Assembly: GCA_002839315.1 (NCBI GenBank)
Contig: PGXV01000001.1
Coordinates: 1 to 64,000 of the forward strand
Reading direction: 5' to 3'
Origin: Spirochaetae bacterium HGW-Spirochaetae-3
GTDB lineage: Bacteria > Spirochaetota > Spirochaetia > Treponematales > UBA12059
Length of the DNA stretch: 64,000 bases
Positions 7,704 through 16,600 of this stretch are shown piece after piece. The position numbers were made by a program, and so were the translations under genes. Numbering within the stretch: position 1 is the first letter of the stretch; every line of letters begins with the position of its first letter. The notes beneath the pieces are model-generated. The model saw nothing but the letters and a program-made list of their open reading frames with translations. It was not told the origin of the DNA and ran no database searches.

Positions 7704-10190
7704 ATGATTGCTGGCCGCCGCGGTGTCGCGGTACACGTCTACGCCGACTATCGCCGCGGCCGCGTCTTCGTCGTCGGCCGACTGGACGACGGACGCTCGT
7801 TCGCCGCCGAGGACGCCGCGTGGAGGCCTACGGTCTACCTGAGGTCCGGGGACGCGGAGTCGGAACGGGTGCGGGCGCTCGGCCTGCGCTTCATGCCGTG
7901 CGCGCTCGCGGCCTTGGACGGGACGGCGCTGGCATCGTGGACGGCTCCCGGCTTCGGCGCATACCGTGACGTAACGGAGCGGCTCGGCGCGCTCGGCATG
8001 GCCGCGCACGGCGGCGGCGGCCTCGCGGACCTGTACAGGGCGGACCGGCGGCTCGGGCTCGGCGTGCGCGTCTCCGGCGAAGAGCGCCCGGGCAGGCGGG
8101 TGGACGCGGTTATCGCCGACGCTGCGGTAGAGGCCGACGACGGCGCCGACGCGCCGCTGTCGGTACTTTCCCTCGATATAGAGACCGACGAGTCGGACCG
8201 CTCGGTGCGGGCGGCCAGCCTGTCCATGGCCGATTGGTCGCCAGCCGAGTCAAGGCTCATGAAGAGAGATGGATCGACGATGGTCCTGATGGTCCCGGCG
8301 CCCGGCGCCGTCGGCCCTGGGGCCGGCCATCGCGAAGGCTTCGACGCTATCGTCTGCCGCGACGAGCGCGACCTGCTCGCGTCGCTCGGCGAACGCATCG
8401 TCGCCCTCGACCCGGATATACTGACGGGCTGGAACGTCGTCGACTTCGACCTCGCCAGGCTCGTCGAGCGCGCCGAGGCCCGCGGCATGGTATTCGACGC
8501 GGGGCGTTCCAGCGACGCGGCCAAGGTGCTGCCCAAGGGGCGGGGACGCACGGCTACCGCGATCGTGCCGGGCAGGCAGGTGCTGGACGCGATGCGCGTC
8601 GCGCGCTCCGGGCCCGAGCGCTACGACGACTATACGCTGGAGACGGTGGCGCGCCGCGCGCTGGGGCGAGGCAAGGGCACGAGCCTGCGAGGCGCGGCCA
8701 AGCTGGCCGAGCTCGACCGCATGTACCATGACGATCCCGAGGCGTTCGCCGCCTACTCGGCGGAGGACGCCGCCCTGGTGCTCGACGTGCTGGAAGGCAC
8801 CGGTCTGTTCGCGCTGACGGTCGCGAGGGCCGCTCTCGTCGGCATAGGCCTGGACCGCGCGTGGACGAGCGTCGCGGCCTTCGAGCGCGCCTACGGCGAG
8901 GCGCTACGGTCCCGAGGCGTCGCGGCTCCGCCCTTCACGCAAGGGCGCGACGTGTCCGGCGCGGCCGGGGGTACGGTGCTGCCCGCGGCGGCGGGTTACC
9001 GCGAGGGCGTCGTCGTACTCGACTTCAAGAGCCTGTACCCGTCGGTGATGCGGACCTTTTGTATAGATCCTCTGGCCAACGCGCGCGCCGGCGCGGCCGA
9101 CGATATCGTCGCGCCCAACGGCGCCCGTTTCGCGCGCGAGCCGGACGGTGCGCGCTGGCCGCTACCCGATCTCGTCGATTCGTACTTCGCGCGTCGCGAG
9201 GAGGCCATGGCCCGCAAGGACGCTACGGGCTCGTACGTCTACAAGATCCTGATGAACTCGTTCTACGGCGTCCTCGGCACGTCGTCGTGCCGGTACGCTC
9301 GCACCGAGCTGGCCGGCGCCATAACGTCGTTCGGCAGGCTCGTGCTGCTGCGCGCCAAGGCCTGCATAGAGCGGGAAGGCCCGTCGGTGCTGTACGGCGA
9401 TACCGACTCGCTGTTCGTGGCCACTGGGCTCGGGCCGGACGCCGAGTATCGGGCGTACCGCGAGCGGGGCGACGCGCTGTGCCGCCTCGTCAACGAGGAG
9501 CTCGCCGAGATGGCCGAGCGGGAATACGGCGTGCGCTCGCGGCTGGAGCTACGCTTCGACAAGGCCTACGCGCGCTTCGTCATACCGCCGCTCCGCTTCG
9601 CCGAGGAAGCGGACGTAGACGGCGCCGACGGGGAGCCGGCAATTGCTCGGGGCCGGTCCAAGGGCTACGCGGGATTGCTGCGCGGCCCGAAGGAAGACCC
9701 GGGCGGCGACCGGGTGGACGTAAAGGGCATGGAGGCGGTGCGTAGCGACTGGACGCCGCTCGCTCGCGAGTTCCAGTTGCGATTGCTAGATATGGTCTTC
9801 TCGGGCGCCGCGGAACCGGACGTCGGCGCCTATATCGCGTCGATACTGAACGCCCTGGAACGCGGCGAGCTGGACGCGCGCCTCGTCTACACGCGCGCGC
9901 TGCGGCGCTCGGCGTCCGCGTACCTCAAGAGCACGCCGCCCCACGTCAAGGCGGCGCGCCTGGCCGGCATGACCGGGCGCGGCTCGGTATCGTACGTGCT
10001 GGCGGCCGACGGCCCCGCGCCCGTAGACCCCGACGGGTACGGCGCGTCCGGCCCCGGCTCGCCGCGGCCGGACTATCGCCATTACGTGGCCAAGCAGCTC
10101 CTGCCGATAGCCCGGTCGCTGGCGGCTTCGGGCCTGGCGGTACCCTTGAGCCCGTTCGGCCTGGAGTCGCCGCAGCCGGAGCTGTTCTAG
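7704..10190 (+). CDS. polB: Family B DNA polymerase (Pol II-like)
   Basis: About 828 residues. All core motifs are present: exonuclease motifs LDIETDE (D158, E160), GWNVVDFDLARL and YSAEDAALVLD; polymerase motif A DFKSLYPS (from residue 440), motif B KILMNSFYG and motif C YGDTDS (564-569). Both proofreading and polymerase activity are therefore expected, as in E. coli Pol II, a repair/lesion-bypass enzyme. The C-terminus (SPFGLESPQPELF) may include a clamp-binding peptide. I chose the ATG at 7704 because a GGGGGG tract lies just upstream and the 17 residues from the longer ATG at 7653 run through the palindromic promoter region. The gene is very GC-rich even for this window. It has no functional neighbours. 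Confidence 0.93.
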   Translation: MIAGRRGVAVHVYADYRRGRVFVVGRLDDGRSFAAEDAAWRPTVYLRSGDAESERVRALGLRFMPCALAALDGTALASWTAPGFGAYRDVTERLGALGMAAHGGGGLADLYRADRRLGLGVRVSGEERPGRRVDAVIADAAVEADDGADAPLSVLSLDIETDESDRSVRAASLSMADWSPAESRLMKRDGSTMVLMVPAPGAVGPGAGHREGFDAIVCRDERDLLASLGERIVALDPDILTGWNVVDFDLARLVERAEARGMVFDAGRSSDAAKVLPKGRGRTATAIVPGRQVLDAMRVARSGPERYDDYTLETVARRALGRGKGTSLRGAAKLAELDRMYHDDPEAFAAYSAEDAALVLDVLEGTGLFALTVARAALVGIGLDRAWTSVAAFERAYGEALRSRGVAAPPFTQGRDVSGAAGGTVLPAAAGYREGVVVLDFKSLYPSVMRTFCIDPLANARAGAADDIVAPNGARFAREPDGARWPLPDLVDSYFARREEAMARKDATGSYVYKILMNSFYGVLGTSSCRYARTELAGAITSFGRLVLLRAKACIEREGPSVLYGDTDSLFVATGLGPDAEYRAYRERGDALCRLVNEELAEMAEREYGVRSRLELRFDKAYARFVIPPLRFAEEADVDGADGEPAIARGRSKGYAGLLRGPKEDPGGDRVDVKGMEAVRSDWTPLAREFQLRLLDMVFSGAAEPDVGAYIASILNALERGELDARLVYTRALRRSASAYLKSTPPHVKAARLAGMTGRGSVSYVLAADGPAPVDPDGYGASGPGSPRPDYRHYVAKQLLPIARSLAASGLAVPLSPFGLESPQPELF

Positions 10191-10211
10191 CGATATCCGG
10201 GCCGCGCCGGC

Positions 10212-12785
10212 TCAATTCACGTAATAGCTGACGACCGTGTATTTCTGGCCGCCGTCTACCTTGGGATAGGCCATGAGCCCCCAGTCGAACAGGAGCGAGC
10301 CGTCCCCGGCCGTCACGTCGGGGACTTCGCCCTCTATGTACGTACCGGTGGTGACCGACGTCTCGTAGCTGTAGCCGTTGGCGTAACCGGTACTCGCGCC
10401 CATGGTCATGTACTCAATCTTGGCGTTAGCCTCTACCTCCACGGACAGCTCGATGCTCTTACTGGTGCTGGTCATGGTCGTGCTGGACATCGTTATGGCG
10501 GTGGTGCCGGTGCCGGACTGGCCGACCGTTAGCGTATTGGACGAGAATAAACCTCCGAGCGTCGAGCTGGCCAGCGAGGATATATCGGAGGCGCCGTAGT
10601 ACGATGTCGGGGTCCCGAGGCTATGGTGGAAGCTCACGTCCTGGCCGTCGCCGTTGTTGGCGTTGTAGAACGTCCGCTCGACGTTATAGGTGCTCATGGC
10701 CCGCGGCACGCTGACGGTCATCGTCTGCCCGACGTTGGCGGTGGATGACGGCCCCGCTACTACCTCGTAGTAGTATACGTCGAACGGAATGGACGTGAAG
10801 ACGACCTTGTCCTCGCCGACGCCTATGGTATAGCCCCAGGTCTCCTCGACCTCGCGGGTCGTGGCGCTGCCCCAGTTCATGGAGCTGGAGACGGTAGCCT
10901 GGCCGGATACGCTGCTGGTACCCAGCGGATCCTCCACCTCGAAGCCCACGGACATGCCTACGCTGAAGGACTGGTCCTCCGCCGTTCCGCTGGAGGTTCC
11001 CTCTATATAACCGAACGCCGTGTGCCCCTCTCCGCCGTCGTTGACGCCGGCCCAGTACGGCGGCGACGCGATAGCGGCGACGATGACCGGATCGGTGAAC
11101 AGGAGCTCGTGGCCCAGGTACTTTACGACGACGCTATCCGTGTCGACGTTGGCCAGGCCTATGGTCGGGTACGCCTCCAGCGGCCTGCTCGCCTCGGTGT
11201 CGTATATTGTCGTCAATAAATACGTTTCGTAGCTTATCGAGTCCATCGTCTTGGTCGCTATAGCCAGGCCGTCGTCCTCGGCGTTTGTCTCGAGCATTTT
11301 CAGCGCGTAGTCCACGCCGAAGCCGTAGGGCATATAGACGACGTCGGCCTTCTTGTCGTTATTGACGTCGCCCACGCGCAGCAGGTCAGCCGCGACGCAG
11401 TAGCTGTCGCTATCGTTGGTAACGGCGTTGCTGCCCCAGGGGCGCGTCAGGCTCGTTCCCGAAAGCCGGTATATCTCGCGCCCCGCGACTATCTCGTCGA
11501 CCGCGAGCCCGGCGGAGTTAAGCGCGCCGTCGATGTCGCCGGAGCCCATGCCGGTAATCAGTGAGTAGTAGTTGTACGTGCCGCTAGTAGAGCTGCCGCC
11601 GCCGAAGACGTCGTGCGTCGCGTACTGTGTTGCCGACTTGCTGAAAACAGCGCCCTGCGACGCGTGGGCCGCAAGGACAGAGAACGTCGGCGTGGACGCG
11701 GCGCTCATGGAGGTATCCAGAACCAGCGTGACGAGCGTGGTAGCGTCGTTCGTAGCCATGCCGCAGAACGCAGTCTCGGGCAGGCCGTCGCCGTCGTAGT
11801 CCCCCGTCGTCACGTCGGCGGCGCGCAGTGAATAGGTGGTGCCAGAGGTTACCAGGATGTTGCCCGACGATATCGGGCTGGATAGCGTAGCGTCGCTCGC
11901 TATATCATCGTAGATGTAGTACTGCGCGATGATGCCCGACTCGTCCTCGCCGTTTACTATGACTATCTCGTCCTTACCATCCATGTCGTAGTCCGCTACG
12001 TCTACGCGCAGGACCGTATCGGAATTGGTCGACAAGTTGGGCATACTTCGCTTCGCGAGAGTGCTGAAGCCGTTGCCAGCGTCGTCGAGCACGTACACCA
12101 TCAATCCTACGGTTATAACAAGCTCGTCCTTGCCGTCGCCGTCAAGGTCGCCTGCCGCCAGGTCCTGCCTGAGGAAGGCGTCGTCCTTCGTGGAGTTGCC
12201 CGTCAGCGCGTCGGAGCCATTGGTTCCGGCGTAGCCTCCCAGGGCGTCGGATAGGTCCAGACCGTCGGTGCTCACGTCGAATTTCCGCTTCTCTACCGAG
12301 GTCTGCGTGGAGGCCTGATAATTTAGGACCCGTACGGAGATCATGTCGTCGTTGGAGCCGCTCGAGTAGAATACGACGATGACGACGTCCTCGATACCGT
12401 CCCCGTTTACGTCGGCGCCTATCGCCTTCTTCGGCTGGATACTCGACCAGTCGCCGTCCGTCTGCTGCTTCAGCGTAGAGTAGGACGAGTCCTGCATCAG
12501 CGCGTTATACGTGCCGCCCTGGCTCATCCCGGCCTGATAGAGTTCCGAGCGCTTCCACATAGTCGTCGTTACGCCGTCCAGCGGATTATAGCTAGCGGGT
12601 AGCGCGTTGTCGTTGGGGTCGGTCCTCGATCCCAGCGCCGTGGTCACGCCGAGAGAGGCGAGTACCACGGTGGTGCTCGTATCGGTTACGGTCGGCGCGC
12701 CCGTCCCGGAGCCGGTTGGCAGGCTGCATGAAACCATAATCAACAGCGGTAGGCATATGAGCGTGCTCGCCCTCAAGTCTTTCAT
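10212..12785 (-). CDS. FG-GAP/VCBS repeat lipoprotein
   Basis: 857 residues. The signal peptide ends in LIMVSC with lipidation Cys20. At least five FG-GAP/calcium-loop repeats are visible: ADVNGDGIEDVVIV (about 124), GDLDGDGKDELVI (212), DYDMDGKDEIVIV (265), DYDGDGLPETAF (329) and a later DVNNDKKADVVY. These build a beta-propeller that often binds Ca2+ and other proteins or polysaccharides. From about residue 600 the sequence changes to long Ser/Thr-rich alternating strands (GYTIGVGEDKVVFTSIPFDV and similar) that could be a beta-rich oligomerising or pore-like domain; this is a guess. The start ATG has AGGAGG, buried in a palindrome. It lies downstream of the 7TM-LuxR gene on the same strand. 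Confidence 0.82.
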   Translation of the reverse strand: MKDLRASTLICLPLLIMVSCSLPTGSGTGAPTVTDTSTTVVLASLGVTTALGSRTDPNDNALPASYNPLDGVTTTMWKRSELYQAGMSQGGTYNALMQDSSYSTLKQQTDGDWSSIQPKKAIGADVNGDGIEDVVIVVFYSSGSNDDMISVRVLNYQASTQTSVEKRKFDVSTDGLDLSDALGGYAGTNGSDALTGNSTKDDAFLRQDLAAGDLDGDGKDELVITVGLMVYVLDDAGNGFSTLAKRSMPNLSTNSDTVLRVDVADYDMDGKDEIVIVNGEDESGIIAQYYIYDDIASDATLSSPISSGNILVTSGTTYSLRAADVTTGDYDGDGLPETAFCGMATNDATTLVTLVLDTSMSAASTPTFSVLAAHASQGAVFSKSATQYATHDVFGGGSSTSGTYNYYSLITGMGSGDIDGALNSAGLAVDEIVAGREIYRLSGTSLTRPWGSNAVTNDSDSYCVAADLLRVGDVNNDKKADVVYMPYGFGVDYALKMLETNAEDDGLAIATKTMDSISYETYLLTTIYDTEASRPLEAYPTIGLANVDTDSVVVKYLGHELLFTDPVIVAAIASPPYWAGVNDGGEGHTAFGYIEGTSSGTAEDQSFSVGMSVGFEVEDPLGTSSVSGQATVSSSMNWGSATTREVEETWGYTIGVGEDKVVFTSIPFDVYYYEVVAGPSSTANVGQTMTVSVPRAMSTYNVERTFYNANNGDGQDVSFHHSLGTPTSYYGASDISSLASSTLGGLFSSNTLTVGQSGTGTTAITMSSTTMTSTSKSIELSVEVEANAKIEYMTMGASTGYANGYSYETSVTTGTYIEGEVPDVTAGDGSLLFDWGLMAYPKVDGGQKYTVVSYYVN

Positions 12786-12790
12786 TAGGA

Positions 12791-12809
12791 CCTCCTGTAT
12801 TACAGGAAG
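12791..12809 (-). promoter_or_regulatory. Hairpin/palindrome covering the ribosome-binding site
   Basis: On the minus strand CTTCCTG-TAATA-CAGGAGG forms a 7-bp stem (one G-U pair) with a 5-base loop whose right arm is the AGGAGG of the FG-GAP lipoprotein. As DNA, 12793-12807 is also a near-perfect palindrome (TCCTGTA/TACAGGA). It may gate translation or bind a regulator. Confidence 0.5.
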
Positions 12810-12840
12810 GTAGGCCCATATCCTTGAACGCGCATGTCGG

Positions 12841-14379
12841 TCATCGGTATGATTCGGCGTGATCCCCTTGGAAATAGTAGAAGAGCCCGGCCCGGCTCTT
12901 CGCGCCGGTTTTCCTGAATATCCTGGAGACGTGGGTCTTGACGGTACTAAGGGATATGAAGAGCTCTTGCGCTATCTCCTTGTTATCCTTGCCGCGTAGT
13001 ATGAGCCTCGCTACGTCGCGTTCCCGTTCCGAGAGGCCGGCGTCCGTCGCCTTCCCGGCTATCCTGTCGTCATCGCCAACCTGGTCGTCGCGAAGGGATA
13101 GCCGTATGGGATACGAGAACGTAAAGGATAGGCTGGATATCATGATGAAAATGAATATGAGTAGCCAGGACACGATATCGAGGAAACCATACATGCCGCC
13201 GGTCTCGCCGGCGGTAGCGAAAGCCTTGAGAAACGAAAGCGGCAGATAATTGCCGGCCGGGAAGGGGCTTCCGGACAGTATGTTGTTGCTCAGTATGGAC
13301 GCGGCGAATATACAGAATCCGATCAAGACGGCCCGCGAGCCGGTCTTGCCGTCCCGGACCGCCCGTATCGAGATGAGCAGCGAGGCCGAGTACAGGAATA
13401 CCGAGTATAGCTGGAACAGAAGGTTGTAGCGGGTGAACAGGCCGGGAGGCGTAACGCAGACGAACAGCACGATAGCGAGGGCGGGCGCGGCGAACGCGCT
13501 TAAGGTACGCCGGGATACGCCGCCGAACATGGAATGCATGAACAGGGCGACCCAGACGGGCAATAGGTATATGAAGCCGTAATCGAGCCGTTCGAACGCG
13601 AACCAGTCCATGCGCGGGAACAGGCCCATGATGAGCACCTCGGGCGTCTCGAAAAGCATGACCGCGCCGAGCCCCAAGAAGAACAGGCCGAGCCACAAGT
13701 TGGATATCGACTTGCGCAGAACGAAGAACGGTATCTGATAGAGACCGCTTATCAGGAAGATGATGGTCAGGGTCCCGTCGATGAAGACGCTCCAGAAATC
13801 GTACTCGAGAATGGCCGATTTCTCTCCTAGCAGGATAGTCTGGAACGGTCCGCCGCGGCGATGGAAGAAGTTGGATACTCGAAGCGTCAGTCGGGCCGTA
13901 GCCGCGGAAGCCGTGAATTCCGCGATGCTCGGATTGTATTCAGGGCTCGACTCGAGCTCGCTGGCGCCCGGCTCCCCGTTCTGCGCTATCTTGTCGCCGT
14001 CGAGGTAGAGCGCGAAGGCCGTGGACAGGTACGGAACCTTGAGCGCGTATTCGCGGCCGGGAATTAGCCCCTTTATGGAAAGGCGGTAGGTAGCGAAACC
14101 GTATCTGCTATCTTCCCATACATGGGGCAGCGTCGCGTATTCGATAGCGGCGGTACCGGAGACGATATCCGAATTTCTATAGTACTCCCACTCGCCGCCC
14201 AGGGGGACGATCCCGGCGTCATCCAGGGACGCGCCTGCCAGGTCGATGATCCCGCTATGAGCGAGGGTGCCCGCCTCGGCCGCTCGCGGACGGACCGAGA
14301 AGTACGAGGCCGCAAGCGCCAAGAGCAGGGCGATCGCGATCGCAGATCCCGTGCCGAAGCCGAGGCGCTTGACGGCCAA
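12841..14379 (-). CDS. Membrane-anchored LuxR-type regulator with 7TM-DISM-like sensor
   Basis: 512 residues in three parts. An N-terminal signal anchor (about 10-30) leads into an extracytoplasmic jelly-roll domain (about 40-200; PLGGEWEYYRN, YALKVPYLSTAFALYLDGDK) like the 7TMR-DISM extracellular module. Next come about seven hydrophobic helices (205-430). The C-terminal cytoplasmic LuxR/GerE helix-turn-helix spans about 449-503 (LSERERDVARLILRG, EIAQELFISLSTVKTHVSRI). No kinase or receiver domain is present, so it should sense outside and bind DNA directly. The start is a TTG (14377-14379) three bases after the stop of the upstream fusion gene, with AGGG 8 bases before it. Co-transcription with the aldolase/nitroreductase is therefore likely. 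Targets unknown; the adjacent FG-GAP lipoprotein is a candidate. Confidence 0.87.
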   Translation of the reverse strand: MAVKRLGFGTGSAIAIALLLALAASYFSVRPRAAEAGTLAHSGIIDLAGASLDDAGIVPLGGEWEYYRNSDIVSGTAAIEYATLPHVWEDSRYGFATYRLSIKGLIPGREYALKVPYLSTAFALYLDGDKIAQNGEPGASELESSPEYNPSIAEFTASAATARLTLRVSNFFHRRGGPFQTILLGEKSAILEYDFWSVFIDGTLTIIFLISGLYQIPFFVLRKSISNLWLGLFFLGLGAVMLFETPEVLIMGLFPRMDWFAFERLDYGFIYLLPVWVALFMHSMFGGVSRRTLSAFAAPALAIVLFVCVTPPGLFTRYNLLFQLYSVFLYSASLLISIRAVRDGKTGSRAVLIGFCIFAASILSNNILSGSPFPAGNYLPLSFLKAFATAGETGGMYGFLDIVSWLLIFIFIMISSLSFTFSYPIRLSLRDDQVGDDDRIAGKATDAGLSERERDVARLILRGKDNKEIAQELFISLSTVKTHVSRIFRKTGAKSRAGLFYYFQGDHAESYR

Positions 14380-14382
14380 GAG

Positions 14383-16245
14383 CTAGACCCTGCCCACCGG
14401 AGCCGCGTACACGGCGAACTCGTCCCGCCCGTCCACGCCCAGCGCCGCGTCCAGCTTCTCCTGGTCGTACGCCGCCTGGGCGCAGGTGCCTAGGGACAAG
14501 GCCTCGCAGGCGCCGTACAGGGCCTGACAGGCGTGGCCCGCGTCCAGGAGTATCGTCTTGGCGGCCGCCACGGTATAGCGCCACTCGGTGCGGTACGGTA
14601 CGGCGGTCCATACGAACATAGCGGCGCAGTTCCATAGCTGGCCCGACAGGCCCGCGTCCAGCTCTGCGTCGAGCGACAGGAAGCCGTTCTTGTCCGCGTC
14701 GGCCCCCGGTACGACGGACGCGGGCCGTACGAGGGCGAGCGCCTTGTCTACGGCCAGATAGCGGTACAGGCCCGGTTCCAGCCCGGTTACCCTGCGGGCG
14801 TATACGAACAGGTCGAGCGGATGCCTGCAGCCGCCGGACGGTACGGTACGGAACGCGTTGCCGCCCCTGACCGACTTGACGCCGGCGCATGACCACAGGA
14901 GGAACGACAGCTCTTCCAGGCTAATCGGCTCGCTCTTGTACTTGCGCCTGGAGCGCCTCGTCGCCGTGCACTCGCCGAAGCCCTTCGTTCCGAGGCCCGA
15001 GGCGGCCGGGTCGGGGAGGGCGATGAGCCTGGCGCCGTCGGGAGCGGGGATGCAGAACGGGGGAACGGGCAGGCCCATGGCCTCCGGGCTCTTGAACCGC
15101 TCGGTCAGGTGCCAGTTGGACTTGATAAATGACCTGCCGGCGGTAAGCATGACGTTCTTTTCTTCTATAATATCTACCGGTTCGGCGTCGGGATCAGCCT
15201 CTGCGTGCGAAGCGAGCGCTGCGTCCAGGTCTGCGAGGAGGCCGTCGACGTCGGCGTCGGAGGTGTCCCAGCTGGCCATCCAGCGTATCGCCCCGCCTTC
15301 CCAGTCGTAGAAGAAACGCTTGGCCCTGAGTTCTTCGACGACGGGAGACGGCAGCTTTATGAAGATACCGTTTGTCTGTACCGGGTATTCGGTACGGAGG
15401 CCGCGCTCCGCGAGTGCCACGGACAGCCTCGCGGCCCGGCGATTCGCCGCGTCGGCGTTGTCGCGCCACAGGCCGTCCTTGACGTACTCCTCGAACTGGG
15501 CGGCTATGTAGCGCATCTTGCTGGCCAGCTGAAGCCTCGTCTTACGGAGCCTCGCGGTGTCGGGTAGCCCGCCTTCGGGGTGCGGCGCGAAAACGACCGC
15601 CTCGCCGAACATCAGGCCGTTCTTGGTGCCGCCGAAGCAGACGACGTCCGCGCCCGCGCCCGCGCCCGAGTAACCGGAAGCCTCGGCCGGACCGACGCCG
15701 AGAGCGGCGGCCGCGTTGGACAGCCGGGCGCCGTCGACGTGTACGGCCAGGCCGGCGCCGTGCGCTATCCGGCACAGCTCGGCTATCTCCGCGAGCGAGT
15801 ACAGGGTGCCCAGCTCGGTCGGCTGGCTGATGGACAACGCGGCGGGGCGAGCCTTGTGCATGTCGTCGTAATGCCGGATCGTCTCTTCCAGCCCGGACGG
15901 GACTATCTTGCCTAGCTTCGTTTCGACCGGCACGAGCTGGGCGCCTGTAACGGCCGTCGGGGCGCCTGTCTCGTCGACGAGGATGTGCGCGCAATCCGAG
16001 CACAGAATAGCGTCGCCCTGGCCCGCGAAGCAGCCGAGCGCGTAGACGTTGGCGCCGGTGCCGTTGAGCACGAAGCGGACGACGGCTCCGATGCCGAACA
16101 TGCCGGCGACGGCGGCCTCGGCCCGCGCGGTGACGGGGTCGTCGCCGTACCCTATGGCGTGCCCGGCGTTGGCCCGTACGAGCGCCTCCATGATGCGCGG
16201 ATGCGCCGCCGCGTTGTTATCGCTCGCGAACCACCTGTCAGCCAT
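14383..16245 (-). CDS. Threonine aldolase-SagB-type nitroreductase fusion
   Basis: 620 residues in one uninterrupted frame. Residues 1-345 are a PLP-dependent low-specificity L-threonine aldolase/beta-eliminating lyase: VHVDGARLSNAA (D171, R174) and FGGTKNGLMFGEAVV with the Schiff-base lysine K208. Residues about 368-620 are an FMN nitroreductase of the SagB/ThcOx-like type: MLTAGRSFIKSNWHLTERFK start, then ATRRSRRKYKSEPISLEEL, SGGCRHPLDLFVYARRV and LDAGHACQALYGACEALSLG. The Met at the head of the second part looks like the native start of stand-alone SagB-like proteins, suggesting a gene fusion. The chemistry could be amino-acid cleavage coupled to oxidation, but no substrate is known. The start ATG has GAGGGGGG. 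The gene follows a parvulin gene by 9 bases. Confidence 0.88.
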   Translation of the reverse strand: MADRWFASDNNAAAHPRIMEALVRANAGHAIGYGDDPVTARAEAAVAGMFGIGAVVRFVLNGTGANVYALGCFAGQGDAILCSDCAHILVDETGAPTAVTGAQLVPVETKLGKIVPSGLEETIRHYDDMHKARPAALSISQPTELGTLYSLAEIAELCRIAHGAGLAVHVDGARLSNAAAALGVGPAEASGYSGAGAGADVVCFGGTKNGLMFGEAVVFAPHPEGGLPDTARLRKTRLQLASKMRYIAAQFEEYVKDGLWRDNADAANRRAARLSVALAERGLRTEYPVQTNGIFIKLPSPVVEELRAKRFFYDWEGGAIRWMASWDTSDADVDGLLADLDAALASHAEADPDAEPVDIIEEKNVMLTAGRSFIKSNWHLTERFKSPEAMGLPVPPFCIPAPDGARLIALPDPAASGLGTKGFGECTATRRSRRKYKSEPISLEELSFLLWSCAGVKSVRGGNAFRTVPSGGCRHPLDLFVYARRVTGLEPGLYRYLAVDKALALVRPASVVPGADADKNGFLSLDAELDAGLSGQLWNCAAMFVWTAVPYRTEWRYTVAAAKTILLDAGHACQALYGACEALSLGTCAQAAYDQEKLDAALGVDGRDEFAVYAAPVGRV

Positions 16246-16254
16246 ATGCCCCCC

Positions 16255-16533
16255 TCAATCGCGCTTGCCGGTTACCTTTATGACATGATAGCCGAACTGC
16301 GTCGACACTACGTCAGAGATGGACCCTACGCCCAGGCCCTTGCAGGCGTGTTCGAACGAGGCGACCATCTTGCCGGGGCCGAACCATCCGAGGTCTCCGC
16401 CCGACGACTTCGACGGGCAGCTAGAGTATTGTCTTGCGAGCGAGCCGAAATCGGCGCCCTGCTTGGCTTTCTTTACGAGATCCTGCGCGAGCGCGCGGTC
16501 GCTGACGAGAATATGACTGGCTTTCCATTCCAT
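16255..16533 (-). CDS. ppiC: Parvulin-type peptidyl-prolyl cis-trans isomerase
   Basis: 92 residues, a single PpiC/rotamase domain with no signal peptide, so cytoplasmic like E. coli PpiC (93 residues). Hallmarks are ASHILVSDRALAQDL, ADFGSLARQYSSCPSKSSGG, DLGWFGPGKMV and the C-terminal TQFGYHVIKVTGKR. It should isomerise Xaa-Pro bonds during folding. The start ATG has AAGGAG with 6-base spacing. It lies 9 bases upstream of the aldolase-nitroreductase fusion and is probably co-transcribed with it. Confidence 0.93.
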   Translation of the reverse strand: MEWKASHILVSDRALAQDLVKKAKQGADFGSLARQYSSCPSKSSGGDLGWFGPGKMVASFEHACKGLGVGSISDVVSTQFGYHVIKVTGKRD

Positions 16534-16600
16534 GTATGGCTCCTTGGTAAAGGGAATCGATACGGTAGTTGTACTATAAAGCGCTACGCCGTGAGAAGAA

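Noticed and set aside
10212-12785. FG-GAP protein as an integrin-like adhesin with known ligand
   Set aside because: The repeats show only the fold; no ligand-binding signature can be read, so no specific role is assigned.
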